From Gnetum montanum (taxonomy: Eukaryota; Streptophyta; Gnetopsida; Gnetales; Gnetaceae): a stretch of DNA of 64,000 nucleotides. Each line of letters begins with the position of its first letter. The first letter of the stretch is position 1. The notes below the pieces were generated by a model, which was not told the origin of the DNA, searched no databases, and saw only the letters and a program-made list of their open reading frames with translations. The stretch spans positions 422,143 to 486,142 of the forward strand of contig MNCI01014441.1 of assembly GCA_015680685.1 (NCBI GenBank), given 5' to 3'. The position numbers and the translations under genes are program-made. Shown piece after piece: positions 1 to 11,171 of this stretch.

Positions 1-500
1 ATTTTCTTCAAATCATCTTCAACCATTTTTTTCTCATGTCTTCTTTGGTCCTTCTTTTGGTGACTTTCCTAAAGTAGTGATGTAGAAACCTTGTTTATCG
101 GCTTAGTGTTTGATCTTCTTTGTACATGTCCAAACTATCTAAGCCATCATTCTTGTAGCTTATCAGAAATAGTAGCCACTTTAAATCTTCCTTTAATGTC
201 TATATTACATATTTTATATCTTCTAGTAACATTCAACATTCATTGAAGCATTTACATTTCTACCATATTGATTTGTTATTCATGTCTCTTTTGTATTGCC
301 CAACATTCAACACCATATAAGATAGCACGCTTGATTGCTATGCTATAAAATTTCCCTTTCAATTTTATTGGTATTCTTTTATCACATAGAACACCATTAT
401 CCTATCTCCATTTTGATCATCCAGCCTCAATTCTATTTCTAATATCTTTATCAACTTCACTATATGATTGGAGGATTGATCTTAGGTAGCAAAACTATTT
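1..500 (-). mobile_element. LINE fragment, 3' part of the reverse-transcriptase ORF
   Basis: Read on the minus strand, about 260-400 translates to a run typical of the end of plant LINE reverse transcriptase: 'LCDKRIPIKLKGKFYSIAIK' followed by 'RAILYGVECWAIQ'. This is the region after the YxDD palm that precedes the C-terminal part of ORF2. Stops and frameshifts interrupt it. It continues past the left edge of the window. The matching upstream half of the same LINE lies at 49,238-50,600. The two halves were separated by insertion of element A, which duplicated the target ACAGT (501-505 and 49,233-49,237). Confidence 0.8.
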
Positions 501-656
501 ACAGTTGATGAGTGGAAAGGTACCCCTATGCTCAACCATATGAATATGAGCATTTCACACATGATCTAGTCGAATTCCAAGGACTAAGTACTTATGCACC
601 CTTGTGGAACAAAGACAGGTCGATTGATTGTTGTCTTCCCAAGCTTACCTATATGT

Positions 657-657
657 N
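657..657. other. Assembly N with duplicated flanks
   Basis: Single N between two identical copies of about 44 bp. The same pattern occurs at 13,570, 33,865 and 38,206. Contig ends that overlapped seem to have been joined without merging, so each adds a false duplication and may shift a reading frame. Confidence 0.85.
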
Positions 658-1327
658 AGACAGGTCGATTGATTGTTGTCTTCCCAAGCTTACCTATATG
701 TCACGATTGTATGGTTAAGTAAGCTTGAGGCATATGATTTTTATAGCTTTTATGTTTTTATGTCCTACGCTAGTAAGGGAGAAGAGAGATAACTAAGTGA
801 CTAATTTATCTTAACTTCTCATTAACTAAGTTCTAACTAATCTTAACACCAGTATCTATTCTCACATACTGTACACATCCTAAACCAGTGTAACACTGCT
901 AGGATTACCAAATGCTAATCGTTACTGGGTTACCAACTGTTATACACATGCTTGAAGTGATCGTACTGAGTGTAATTTAACAATTTACTTAATTGATCAA
1001 AATGGATTACTATGATAATAACAAAAATGTAAAGTGCATAAAATAAAATAAATGCATAAGAAAATAAAATAAAAGAAATGTGTAAGAAAAAAAATCTCAA
1101 GTGTTGCAAGGATGAATCAAAGAGCTCGTCTTTATTACCGTACACAAGGTGTGCTCAGGTACACAATGCTTGAATAAAGATCCATCCACACTTCAACCTC
1201 CTACCGCGAGCACTTGGAAATTACTCTAATCTTCAAACAGATTAATAGAGTTTTGCTACTTAACTGCTACTAGACTTCCTTTTGACTCCTTCTTCTGAAT
1301 TACTCCCTATTGTGCACCTGGGCACTG

Positions 1328-1336
1328 TATTTATAG
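1328..1336 (-). promoter_or_regulatory. TATA box of element A LTR
   Basis: The minus-strand sequence CTATAAATA is conserved in the other LTR at 49,096-49,104. It lies about 200 bp inside the U3 start and directly downstream of the palindromic array. Confidence 0.65.
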
Positions 1337-1370
1337 GCCTAGGAGTAACCCGGAAATAACTGCACAAATA

Positions 1371-1530
1371 ATAACCACTCTAATAATTAAAGTAACCACT
1401 CTAATAATTAGAGTAAGTGCTTTAATAATAACCACTCTAATAATTAGAGTAACTGCTCTAATAATTCGATTAACTGCTCTAATAATAACCACTCTAATAA
1501 TTAGAGTAATTGCTCTAAGAATAACCACTC
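1371..1530. repeat. Palindromic array in U3 of element A (3' LTR copy)
   Basis: Repeated 17-bp palindrome ACTCTAATAATTAGAGT (arms ACTCTAAT/ATTAGAGT, 1-nt spacer), in several perfect and degenerate copies. They are separated by half-sites such as TGCTCTAATAATAACC. The array fills the part of U3 between the LTR start and the TATA box. Confidence 0.9.
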
Positions 1531-1536
1531 TCATCA

Positions 1537-1548
1537 TAGCCCCACAAC
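1537..1548 (-). promoter_or_regulatory. Polypurine tract of element A (plus-strand primer)
   Basis: The minus-strand sequence GTTGTGGGGCTA directly abuts the 3' LTR. This is the expected position for second-strand priming. The purine run is short and partly degraded. Confidence 0.5.
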
Positions 1549-3180
1549 TGAATGAAAACTTGTCCTCGAGTTCCTTACAAAATATTGGGAAGGTATGGGA
1601 TTATTGACTAATTAACAACTAATGGTGTAATGGGATGATAGACCCAACATGCCTAGTGAACGGATCAATAAGCATATTACAACATTAGTGTTCATGACCA
1701 TTGTGGTGAACACTTGTACATAAATAACATACAAACCTTTATTTGATAGTTTGTAGAGAAAGAGAGAGAGAGAAAATGAAGCGTGTTGCCGCCAATGCTA
1801 ATATTGCACCTTCTGTTGATTATCCATAGCCATGCCACCAAACTTGCTCCTTTTGTAAATGCTCTAGTTCCAGTCCATCCTGACTACTTCCTCCAAGCCC
1901 AGCTCATTGTTTGTATGATTACAATCTGCACACACAACACAGTCAATCACAAATGAGCAAAGATAGATAAACCATAATGCAATTGATACCTTGCCTTAAT
2001 ATGAACTACATTGGCTAAGTTGTGGTTATGGCAGAAATTGGTTTGAAGATTTATCTTAGGTGACTACCCAAGGTGTAGGGGTTATGCAAATCATAAAATG
2101 GAGAAAATTGAAAAATTTGTGCCAAGGCCCCCATGACTAAGAGTGAACCTCCAATAGCTATAAGATGGAAAAACATGAGTAACAAGAAAGATGAAAAATA
2201 TCAATGGCAATGCCAATAAAATGGATTTCATGGATGGGGATGAAACAAGAAATGATTAATTGTAGGAAATATTTAAGGAAAATAAGTTAACAATTGCACC
2301 AAAAAGGAATGCCAGTGGGTCCTCCCCAAAGCAAGCTCATGCCTTTTATGCCCTAACAAACCTAGAAACCAAAGAGCCCATAGGCTCTAAGAATGTCATT
2401 TGAAAGCAAGAGTTAAAAACTTACCCACAAGAATTCACCAAAGAAAAATAATGCATCAACCTAGAACGGACTAATGATTGGCAATGAGGTGGAAAATGGA
2501 AAGAAAGATGGAGAGGAGAGAATGGAATGGAATCCCAAGAACAAGGTTGTGTAAAGCTCCTTGTATACTTTATGGTTAATGTAACTGAGTAGAACTCATC
2601 CCAAATCTAGAATCAAACAAACCACATCCAGTGACCTTGCATCAATACACTTGACCAATCCATCCACCTGAAGTAACAAGAATTCTTCCACAAAAAGTTA
2701 TCACCATTCCAAAGAGAGTGAGATGGAGAAGTAGGAAGCGAGAAAGTGCCTTAGTTAGAGGGAACCTTCAAGCATGGGTAACATATCTTTTTAGTTCCAT
2801 AACTAGTGCTTGTAGTCCATATTGCTTTATTATGTCTAAGGGGTATGCTTTGAATTCTCACTCTTTTTTTTTTCTTTGCATGAGAACCACACCATGCAAA
2901 GACTTATTTTTATTCACTCNTTGCCTATTTTACCAAAAGAACCATACCTTAATATCATCATCATAATTCAAAGATAAAAACCAAACATTAGCAATCAATA
3001 TGATATAATTCAGTCGACCATCATGAGCACTTATTAGATGACAAATAAAAGCAAATTAAGCAAACATAGAAATAGTAAAAATATGAATGATGGTGTAAAA
3101 TAAAAATAAGAAAATTTGAAAGAATATGTAAAACAAAAAAATGTGTAAAAAAAATTCAAAAAGAACTAAGGGCCTAGAAT
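1549..3180 (-). other. Element A 3' non-coding region
   Basis: No coding sequence is supported here. The region aligns by eye with 55,830-57,530 of element E. It holds homopurine stretches, an A-rich stretch (3,060-3,170) and a single N at 2,920. Element E has about 260 additional bases at the position of that N, so sequence appears to be missing there rather than just one base. Confidence 0.7.
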
Positions 3181-3182
3181 AG

Positions 3183-4360
3183 TTAGCATAGGTGGCCATC
3201 TCCCCCATGACTAAGTTGGAAGTAGGAGATCTGAAATAGTGAGCAGGGTTGTCCATCAAGAGAGGTAGCATGTGTACTGGCTATCCTAAGCTCATGGAAA
3301 GGTTTGGTTTGTTGCACGCTAACCAAAAGTTTCTTATCCAGGCTCTTGGGTTTGTATATTGTCGTGGCCCCTAAAGGAAAAGTTGCATAAATAATGTAAG
3401 ATCCTTCCCACAATGTTTGAAATTTAGTACGTTGTGGCACATGTGTGGGATTCCAGTAGAGAACCTTATCTCCTGGCTGATATTTAACTTTCCTAATTCT
3501 CAGGTCATGACATTGTTTATTGAAAGCCTTATGCAATTCATTAGATGACAGGGTAGCTAATTTGTTTTCATCTAGTAAGTTAAGGATTACTAACCATTGT
3601 TTCTATGCTAGATTAAGGTCAAGGTTGAGGTCACGTGCCATGGATAGTGTACAAAGCTCAGTTTGAATGGGATGCATTCGTAATTTACCATACACTAACT
3701 CATAGGGAGAGTAGCCTATAGGGAGTTTCCATGTGTAGTGGTATGCCCAAAGAGCATCATTTAGTTTAGTGCTCCAATCTCGCCTAAACTTGCTAATGGT
3801 TCTTATCAATATCTTCATAATCTCCTTGTTGGTGAATTTTGCTTGATCGTTCACTTGGGGGTGGTATGGTGTAGTCAATTTATGCTCAACCCCTAAGAGT
3901 TGCATTAATTTTTGAAAATTTGCACATGTGAAGTGTGTATCATTGTCTAAAATAAGTGCACACAGCATACCAAACCTATTTATGATTTGTTGTTGAACAA
4001 ATCGTGTAGCTGTAGATGATGTACAATTTTTAACAGTAGCTGCTTCAGCCCATTTTGTTAGGTAATCAATGACAACAATAATATAAGCTTTTCCATTGGA
4101 CATTAATGTAATTAGCCCCATAAAATCAATTCCCCAAATGTCAAAGGGTTCTAATGGTTGAATCCATTGTTGCGGACCCTCCATTCTAGCAGTCATTCCC
4201 CTATCACATTGACGGCACTCACAAGATTGGACAAAATGATGGGTGTCCCAAATAATGTAGGCCAGTAATATCTTACAAGCAAGATCTTGATGTCTGTTCA
4301 TCTACCAGTGTAATGACCCCCATAAGGACCCTCATGAGCATCTTAGAGAACTCGTAGTTG
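3183..4360 (-). pseudogene. Element A integrase (pol C-terminal part)
   Basis: Integrase would insert the element cDNA into chromosomes. The minus-strand reading shows an HHCC zinc-finger remnant (CRQCDRG near 4,190-4,215), then the catalytic core. The first aspartate is in WGIDFMG, the second in LDNDTHF. The expected glutamate position reads QAKFTNKEI, a lysine where active Ty3/gypsy integrases have glutamate. The C-terminal part is 3,183-3,536, with a GSYIIYATFPLG-like strand. The core and C-terminal parts are in different frames (break near 3,540-3,600). No chromodomain is recognised. This copy is defective. Confidence 0.8.
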
Positions 4361-4399
4361 ATCTATATCGGGAGCACACCATCGAACCAAGCCATCAAG

Positions 4400-5122
4400 A
4401 CACACTTTGTAAAGTTGCCCATTGATTTCCATAAAGTACTTGGCTCAATGAAGAAATAGTTGTTTCTTATTATGGTTTAACTCTTGTGGTGTTTCTTGGG
4501 TAAGGAGATAGGTAAGAATGCTACTGTACCAGTTTGTCTTCGTGGGTGATTGATTATTCACTACACCAGAAAAGAGGAATTCATCAGGAAAATAATCAGA
4601 AATTGGAGACTTGTCCTCTTTGTTATCCCATCACAACCAAGATAAATGATTAGCAACTACATTATTAGTACCTTTACGATCGATCATCGTAAGATCAAAC
4701 TCTTATAAGATTACAAGCCATCATATGATATGAGGGCTTACCATTGGCTTATTCATGAGGAACCTTATTGCACTATGATCTGTATGTATATATACTTTAT
4801 ATCCCAATACATAGTGTCTAAACTTTTCTAGTACAAACACTATAGCCATTAATTCTTTCTCTATGGTAGTGTAGTTAAGTTGTGCACCAACGATACTTCT
4901 ACTTGCACAGTGGATGTAATAAGGATGCTTCTAGTCATCTAACTGTGTAAGTACGACTCCTAAGGCATAGTCAGATGCATCAGTCATGTTATGGAATGGT
5001 TTGGACCAATCAAGAGCTTGTAGAATGGGTGTTTCTATTAGCTTATGTTTCAGAGTTTGAAAAGCTAATTCACATTTCCTAGTCCACTCGAAAGGTACGT
5101 CCTTTTTTGTTAATTCCACCAA
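4400..5122 (-). pseudogene. Element A RNase H
   Basis: RNase H removes RNA from the RNA:DNA hybrid during reverse transcription. The minus strand shows the RT-RNase H connection (FEWTRKCELAFQTLKHKL) and the first RNase H aspartate in TDASDYALGVVL (4,931-5,122). Homology continues leftward in broken frames to about 4,400. Only the one RNase H expected for Athila-type elements is seen, unlike the dual RNase H of B and C. Confidence 0.75.
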
Positions 5123-5990
5123 TGGTTTGGCAACCTTTGAAAAGTTCTCTATAAATATCCTATAGTAGCCAGTATGTCCAAGGAATAACCGAATATCTTT
5201 GATAATTTCCAGTTGTCAAGTAATTTCTTGGATAAGTTTGATTTTCTCAGGGTCTACCTCTATCCCTATGTGTGAGATTTTGTGCCCTAGTACTACGCCT
5301 TCTTAGGCTATCAAATGGCTTTTCTGCCAATTGAGCCCCAAATTGGTTTCTACACATCTTTTTAACACTTGCTCCAACCAATCGAAGGCTTGATCAAAGT
5401 TTGCTCCATAAGTGGAGAAGTCATCCATAAAGACCTCCACGCCATTTCCTAACTGCTATTGGAATATGCTTAGAACTAGTCGGTGAAATGTTGCAAGGGC
5501 ATTGCACAAGCCAAATGGCATCTGTTTGTATGCGAACATTCCCCAAGGATTGGTGAACGTAGTATTGGCTTGATCTTCTGGGGCTATTTGTATTTGATTA
5601 TAGCCATTGTATCCATCTAGAAAACTGTAGTAGCGATGCCCTGCAATGGTTTCTAAGACTTGGTCAACAAATGGCAATAGAAAGTGATCTTTGAATGTTG
5701 CCATATTCAGTAGCCTAAAATATATGCACACCCTCCATTTGCCTCCCTTTTTAGGCACAATAACTAAGGGGCTAACCCATTCGCTATCAGTAATGGAGTA
5801 CATGAACCCAGCCTTAAGAAGCTATTCGATTTCTTCCTTAACTACTTGTTTCAACTTATGGTTCAATCGCCTCTACGGTTGTCTTCAAGGCTTCATGGAG
5901 GGGTCAGTGTAAATTCTTTGTTGGCATATCCTAGGATCTATTTTAGTTAATTTGAGATATGACCAAGCAAAGGCTTCTAACCGTTTATTT
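5123..5990 (-). pseudogene. Element A reverse transcriptase
   Basis: Ty3/gypsy RT motifs are readable on the minus strand: VIVPKKGGKWRVCI, FLDGYNGYNQIQI, the MPFGLCNALATF stretch, and the active site as VFMDDFS just beyond the 5,456 end of the longest open stretch (5,456-5,803). FMDDFS is characteristic of the Athila group. At least two stops or frameshifts interrupt the domain. RT copies the element RNA into DNA in the virus-like particle. Confidence 0.85.
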
Positions 5991-6099
5991 ATTACCTTCA
6001 GTAGTTCTTCTTTTTATTGAGGAGCAAGCTTAGCGTTGATAATTACCAGTTTTCTATTTTTAAGGAACATGTATTCCATACCAATGGGCAATGGTTTCA

Positions 6100-7096
6100 G
6101 CTCAAGAGGCTCTTGCTTAAATTTCTTAGGGATTTCCAACTTCCCTCAGTTGATAATTTCAAGGTTAAGACTTGGAAGTTGGTGGACTTGCTCTAATGCG
6201 TCTATGCTATCGATGTAAGCACAAGTCAAACCCTCAGTTGGTTCCATGCATATGAGTGAACTACTTTCTTGATTAGCTATCAACCACTGGGTGTCTTCCG
6301 ATCATGTGGCTATTGCATATAGGCATCTTTGTATGTTAATCACTTGTGCACACTAATTGCATGCAGGCAATGCTAAACTTTTCACAAACCATGACCTCTG
6401 CATGCAATTACACCCTATGTCATTGTATGATGCACAGAACTTTCTTCTTCTAGATCTTTCCAAATGTATTTTCCTTTGATATTTCTAAAGAAAGATCATG
6501 AATTCCTAGGCATGCATTGATGGTGCTTAGCCAAGCTCTTCCCATTATGATTGGGAAGTCCCCCTTACCATTGTTTACCTAAATCACTAGGAAGTCAGCT
6601 AGGTACAACCACCGACAAACAGTGGTAACAATGTCTTCCACCAGTCCCAATGGGACAGTGATGGACTGGCTGGCCAACTCTAGATGGATATTGCTCTTTC
6701 TCAATGGAGGTAAGTTCCAGGCCTTGTACATTTCTTGAGAAATCAAGTTGACACTAGAACCTAAATCTAAAAGAGCCTTGCACGGTGCATTTTTAGCAAT
6801 TTATAAGTATATCAAAGGACTCCAAAGATCAGAGAATTTCCTAGGAAGGTGGTCAGCTTTGATCCAATTGGTGATGGCATGTGTTACCATGACCATATGC
6901 ATTGAGTGCGGTGATTGGGTTGAAGGGGGCTCTGAAGTTTTAATTGATACTAAGGCCTCTAAGAAATCAGCCGCTTGTGATTGCAATGGCTTGGTTGGTC
7001 TATTGGTTCTAAAGAAAGGTTTTTTCTTCATGTGGTTATTGGAACTAATAGTAGGTTGAGAGTTAACAGCCCTTGTGGCATTACGTTACTATGGCT
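6100..7096 (-). pseudogene. Element A protease and end of gag
   Basis: A retropepsin-like aspartic protease would cleave the polyprotein. The active-site run on the minus strand is LLDLGSSVNLIS (around 6,740-6,780), matching LLDLGSRVNLIS in element E. A second conserved strand before 6,500 resembles E's IIMGRAWLSTVDA. The segment 6,801-7,031 is the gag/protease linker. The reading is interrupted at 7,096 by element B and resumes at 45,853. The junction sequence aligns across the insert with uninterrupted element E at 58,480-58,560, which proves the split. Confidence 0.75.
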
Positions 7097-7678
7097 TGTA
7101 GCAACCAAAAATGTCGGTGGCTGGAACACACCAAAAGGTCACTAGGCATACAGCCTAACCCCAGATCCATGTGAGGGCCGTGCTAGAGAAAAACAAAAAT
7201 GGGATGCCCTGAATGGTATGGTCAATCAGACAGGGACTTAATCAATGTACAATAACCTTTCATAAACGCTTGTTTTAAAGATGTTATATATAACTTAAGC
7301 GATAAGCAACAAACGTAAACTGATAGGGAATGATACAAAATATGATAATAGCAAAATGAAATGAAACAAGCTTGAGTGAGAAAGTGCACCACCCCATGAT
7401 CAGGGGATTTGATCTTTGTTTGAATAAAAGATGTACAATTGATGCACAGTGTGGATGGGTACAGCTTACAACGAAGTGGTATGGTCACAGCTCCTTGAAC
7501 TGCTATCAACAACTTGCTAATAGGAACCTTCTGCTTGCTAATCTTTTTGCCACAACTAATTTCCAGAAAGCCAAAATGCCCAAGTGCCAAATGCCAATCT
7601 TCGAAGCCAAGTGCCAAAAAGGTAATTCTCAAAGACAACAATGTCAAAAGCCAACCCTTTGAACATTGTTCGCCAGGG

Positions 7679-7687
7679 TATTTATAG
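7679..7687 (-). promoter_or_regulatory. TATA box of element B LTR
   Basis: Minus-strand CTATAAATA, conserved in the 5' LTR at 44,216-44,224. The long palindrome-bearing U3 precedes it in the direction of transcription. Confidence 0.65.
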
Positions 7688-8089
7688 AGTCAGATGCGGG
7701 ATAGAAATGTGGTTTGGATGCCACATGTCCTGGGTCCCACAGAGTGTAAACATGACTATGCTATGCTGCTATGTAATGTTGGATGTGAAACCTGCTACGC
7801 TATGACCATACTGTTCAAGCTACATGTGCCAGAATCCAGCAAACTGCCATGTTTGTTACAAAGAAAGCCAACAATAAATGCAAAGTAGAGCCTGTGCTCT
7901 AGGATTATGTCTTCCCTACTCTTGTGAGCAAGGTCAAGTGTAGGGACAACTTTGGGGATAATCAGGGGGTGCAAAACAAAGCAAACTTGCTAATCCTAAT
8001 GAAGATATGTCAAGATGGGAGTGACCACTGCCAACCAATTTTGGAGCTAACCGGAGATGTCTTAATGCTTCCATGCGAGTGTTACACTA

Positions 8090-8960
8090 TTTACATTGCC
8101 TAGCATATCAATGTAGCGTGAACACCTACACACTACGTTGTGCTACGCTACATATCATAGCATAGCGTAGCTGCTAGTCTTGAGAGAAATATTGCTTGAA
8201 AGCTAAAAATACCTATTTGAGGCCTGGCTAGGTAAGCAAATTTTGCAATTTTCAACCCTGCTTTCCTTGTTGAAAGGTCCTGGGACCTACAAAGTTCATC
8301 CTTGGGACATTTCCTTGCTTTGTATCTCCATTATGTTGTGCTATGCTATGTAGCATAGCACAACATAGTAGCTAATGTGACATGCCTCCTTGCTTGATTT
8401 ACAATGCTTTTTTGAGAAATGTTGCTTGGAACCCAAGGTTGAAGTGGGACAGGCAGTCTCAAAGGTTGGAGCATGGTCAAGTGCAATTCTTTTGCTAGAA
8501 CCACTTGGCAGAGGACCTTCATGTGTTCTATCCCTACTACACTGTGCTACACTGCATAGCATAGCATCTAGTTTGGCTCGAATCTTGTTTCATTTTGTAA
8601 ACATTTTATTATGAGATGTCGGTGATATCTTAGCATTTCTATAGAACAAGCATCTTTGATGGTTAAGACATGGGCAAATACGCTTACTCCATTAGAGCAA
8701 TCTGAGAAGGAGTATTATCATAGTACATCCTTGCTACGTTGTGCTACACTACATAGCGTAGCACAATGTAACATTCAAATTGAGATGATTTCTGACAAAA
8801 CTTGCCACATTTTGCTGCACCATGTCACTCATGCATCAAGGATGAAGTGGGGCAGATATCCTAGAGGACTAAATCGTTATCAATCTGCATCTTAGGTGCC
8901 TAATTAGTCTTCTCAAGGCCTGCTACGCTGTACAGTGTAGTGTAGCGTAGTAGGTTTCAT
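8090..8960. repeat. Palindromic repeat clusters in U3 of element B (3' LTR copy)
   Basis: Clusters of TGCTACGCTA and its complement TAGCGTAGCA form imperfect hairpins at about 8,130-8,175, 8,335-8,370, 8,535-8,570, 8,730-8,770 and 8,920-8,955. All share the half-site AGCGTA/TACGCT. They are spaced by unrelated sequence of 150-200 bp and recur at equivalent places in the right LTR (44,630-45,450). Confidence 0.9.
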
Positions 8961-9353
8961 AGTTAGAAAACTTGCCAAACTATTTAGTCCATCCTAAACA
9001 CCTTCAACAACTCCTAGCATGGTCCCTAGGTAGACCATCAACCAGGTCAAGTGTCAAGCTGGGCAAGTTAGAAGGTGAAGCAAGCCTATCAGCTTGGGAG
9101 ATAGAAAATTTGTCGAACTATACGGTCTACCCCTGGTGCCTCTTTCATGCAAGCTAGCCTCATGGCTGGGTCGGTGCCATGCTGACTATGCTACAAAGGA
9201 TGGTAGATAGGCTCAGAACCAACTCTGCAAGCATTAGGACTTTAGTGGTGCCATGTCGTTTGCATGGTCCATCATGACATCATGCTTGCAGGCATCCTTG
9301 CCCAAATTCTGGGACTACTGAATCATGAGAGTCCTAAAATTTATGGTGTTTCA

Positions 9354-9367
9354 ATGGCCCCTCTTTG
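9354..9367 (-). promoter_or_regulatory. Polypurine tract of element B
   Basis: Minus-strand CAAAGAGGGGCCAT directly abuts the 3' LTR. The same run adjoins the 3' LTR of element C (24,846-24,860), supporting both the boundary and the kinship of B and C. Confidence 0.75.
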
Positions 9368-10719
9368 TTGATGTCTGGAGGATCTTCCTGAGAGACATCA
9401 ACAAACACCATGAGGAACAAGATGTCAAAATTGCTTTTTAGTGCTTGGATGATGCTTCGCTACATTTGAGAGTACTAGGAGAGTGATGTAGGATAGGAGG
9501 CAAGGGATGGATTTGTGGAAACAAGCTTAGGAAGGAGATGAATGTATAATGTTATGCCATGATAACTGTTGCCATAGTGTGATTCCTTGTTAGACTGCTT
9601 ATGAGGAAATCAGCACGCATGGGTGTCTTTCTTTCTTAGATTCCCACCTCTCATCAAAGTGCTTAGAGATGGTTGATCCATAGCTGAAATGTTTGTGAAT
9701 TAGCTGTTGTGCCATTTGTTTTAGGCACTTTTTTTTAGTGCACACCCACATTCACTTGCAAACAACCTTGTTATTGTTGCAAGACAAGTGTTTCCTCCCC
9801 GAGATGAGTTTTGTTACATCCATGTGGGGCTTTTACCTACCTACAGATGCTCCCCATAGGGTGAGTTAAGTTACGTCTATCATGGACTTGGTGGTTGGGC
9901 ATGTGAAAGGGCCTTTTGTTGCATTTGAAAAGCTTGTAAAGGGGATGTAAAAGATTGCAAGTATAGGGAATAGGGATTAAGTTGGCTAAGGGCAGGATAT
10001 GCACTCTTAGGTAGCTAGGCTAATCAAAGCGGATACTTTAGAGTAATGTAGTATCTTGCTCTCATGGTGAAATGGATTCCTGAATGATGCCATCTTGGCT
10101 TTTATCCTACAAACACAACAAAGAGAAAACTAGAATAAAGCAACCATTGAGTGAAGTGAGGGTAAAGTCCTGCTTGCTCTGAACATCGCGACAGTGGCAA
10201 GTGTTGTGTCTGACATGTGCAATGTCCAAACTAGGAAGGCCAGCATAGGTTCTGACATAGGCAAGTTGGAAAGGTTAGCACCAAAGAGACTAGGAGTAGT
10301 GCTATTGCAGGCGCTCAAGATTCCTCACCCAAGGCAAACATCATGCAGTCTAGCTACAAGGTGAGAAGCCTAACAGCTGAATACCTTTTGGACTCAAATG
10401 ATGGCAAGTTTGGAGGATAGTAGTATTGTGACTAGGCCACAATAGTATGGGGACTCCAGTAGCAGGTGCTGATGGCAAGAGCTACTGTCAAGATGACTAG
10501 TAGTGATAGCGGTAGCTCTGAAAAGTCAGCAAGATGTCAAACGACATCTCTAGAGGATCAGCAAGATGCTAGGGTCGATGACGTTGCATGTGTTCCAGAG
10601 GGTTCTTTCTTGACAATGTGAACTTTGTCTGGAACTACAATGCCCCACCCCATGTTGTCCAGGAAGTCTGAAACTATGCACGCTCGATTGTTTATGATGT
10701 TACATGTGTGAGCCGAGAG
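9368..10719 (-). other. Element B 3' non-coding region
   Basis: I see no supported gene here. The first 60 bases align with 24,860-24,920 of element C. The rest is weakly similar to C's equivalent region and contains only short chance open stretches. Confidence 0.6.
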
Positions 10720-10734
10720 GCATTGCACTGCGAA

Positions 10735-11135
10735 CCTAGTTTAAGATCTTGGTAGACCATCAAGTGTGCTAGTTTAAGGTCCCAGCAGATCGTGATGTGC
10801 TAGTTTAAGGTCCTAGCAAACCACTGTGCTAGTTTAACATCGTAGTGGATGGTGGATGGCCAGTTTAAAGTTGTAGTGAATCGTGCTATGGATGCCAGTT
10901 TTACATCATAGCCCAAAGATGTGTTGTGCTAATTTAAAGTCATAGCAGACATGCTATTCCAATTTATAGTCATATTGAACTATCTGTGCTAGTTTATAGT
11001 CATAGTGGACTAGCTTTGTCAATTTTATGTCGTAGTAGACATTTTGTGCCAGTTTTATGTCGTAGCAGATGTTTTGTGCCAGTTTTACATCGTAGCAGAC
11101 GTTCTGTGCCAATTTTACATCATAGCAAACGTTTG
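10735..11135. repeat. Tandem repeat block B3 (AGTTTAAGGTC-type), after integrase
   Basis: About ten degenerate units of the form GTGCTAGTTTAAGGTCNTAGCRGACC, drifting to GCCAGTTTTACATCGTAGCAGAC towards the right. Units are 35-45 bp. This is one of three blocks of the same family in element B, lying between the end of integrase and the 3' non-coding region. Confidence 0.85.
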
Positions 11136-11171
11136 TCTTACCTCACTTCACATTTGATGTGATCTTTTGTG

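Larger units (their letters stand above)
506..1536 (-). repeat. Element A 3' LTR
   Basis: This pairs with 48,309-49,232. It starts TGATGAGTGG and ends CTCTCATCA. It is longer than its partner mainly because an N at 657 is flanked by two identical copies of about 44 bp (an assembly join artefact) and because the palindrome array is longer. Transcription would run on the minus strand. A TATA box (CTATAAATA) is at 1,328-1,336 and the palindrome array lies on its upstream side. Confidence 0.9.
7097..9353 (-). repeat. Element B 3' LTR
   Basis: This pairs with 43,636-45,847 along its full length. It starts TGTAGCAACC and ends GGTGTTTCA. It contains a TATA box at 7,679-7,687 (minus strand) and a palindrome-rich U3 upstream of it. 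An open stretch on the minus strand (7,222-7,647) starts just downstream of the TATA box and occupies R/U5. It resembles no protein and is not annotated as a gene. Confidence 0.9.

Noticed and set aside
1331-1537. Minus-strand open stretch with repeated VVIIRAV-like residues
   Set aside because: It is a direct translation of the A LTR palindrome array.
5691-5912. Plus-strand open stretches opposite A pol (also 6,036-6,218 and 6,748-7,059)
   Set aside because: They are complements of conserved RT and protease coding sequence.
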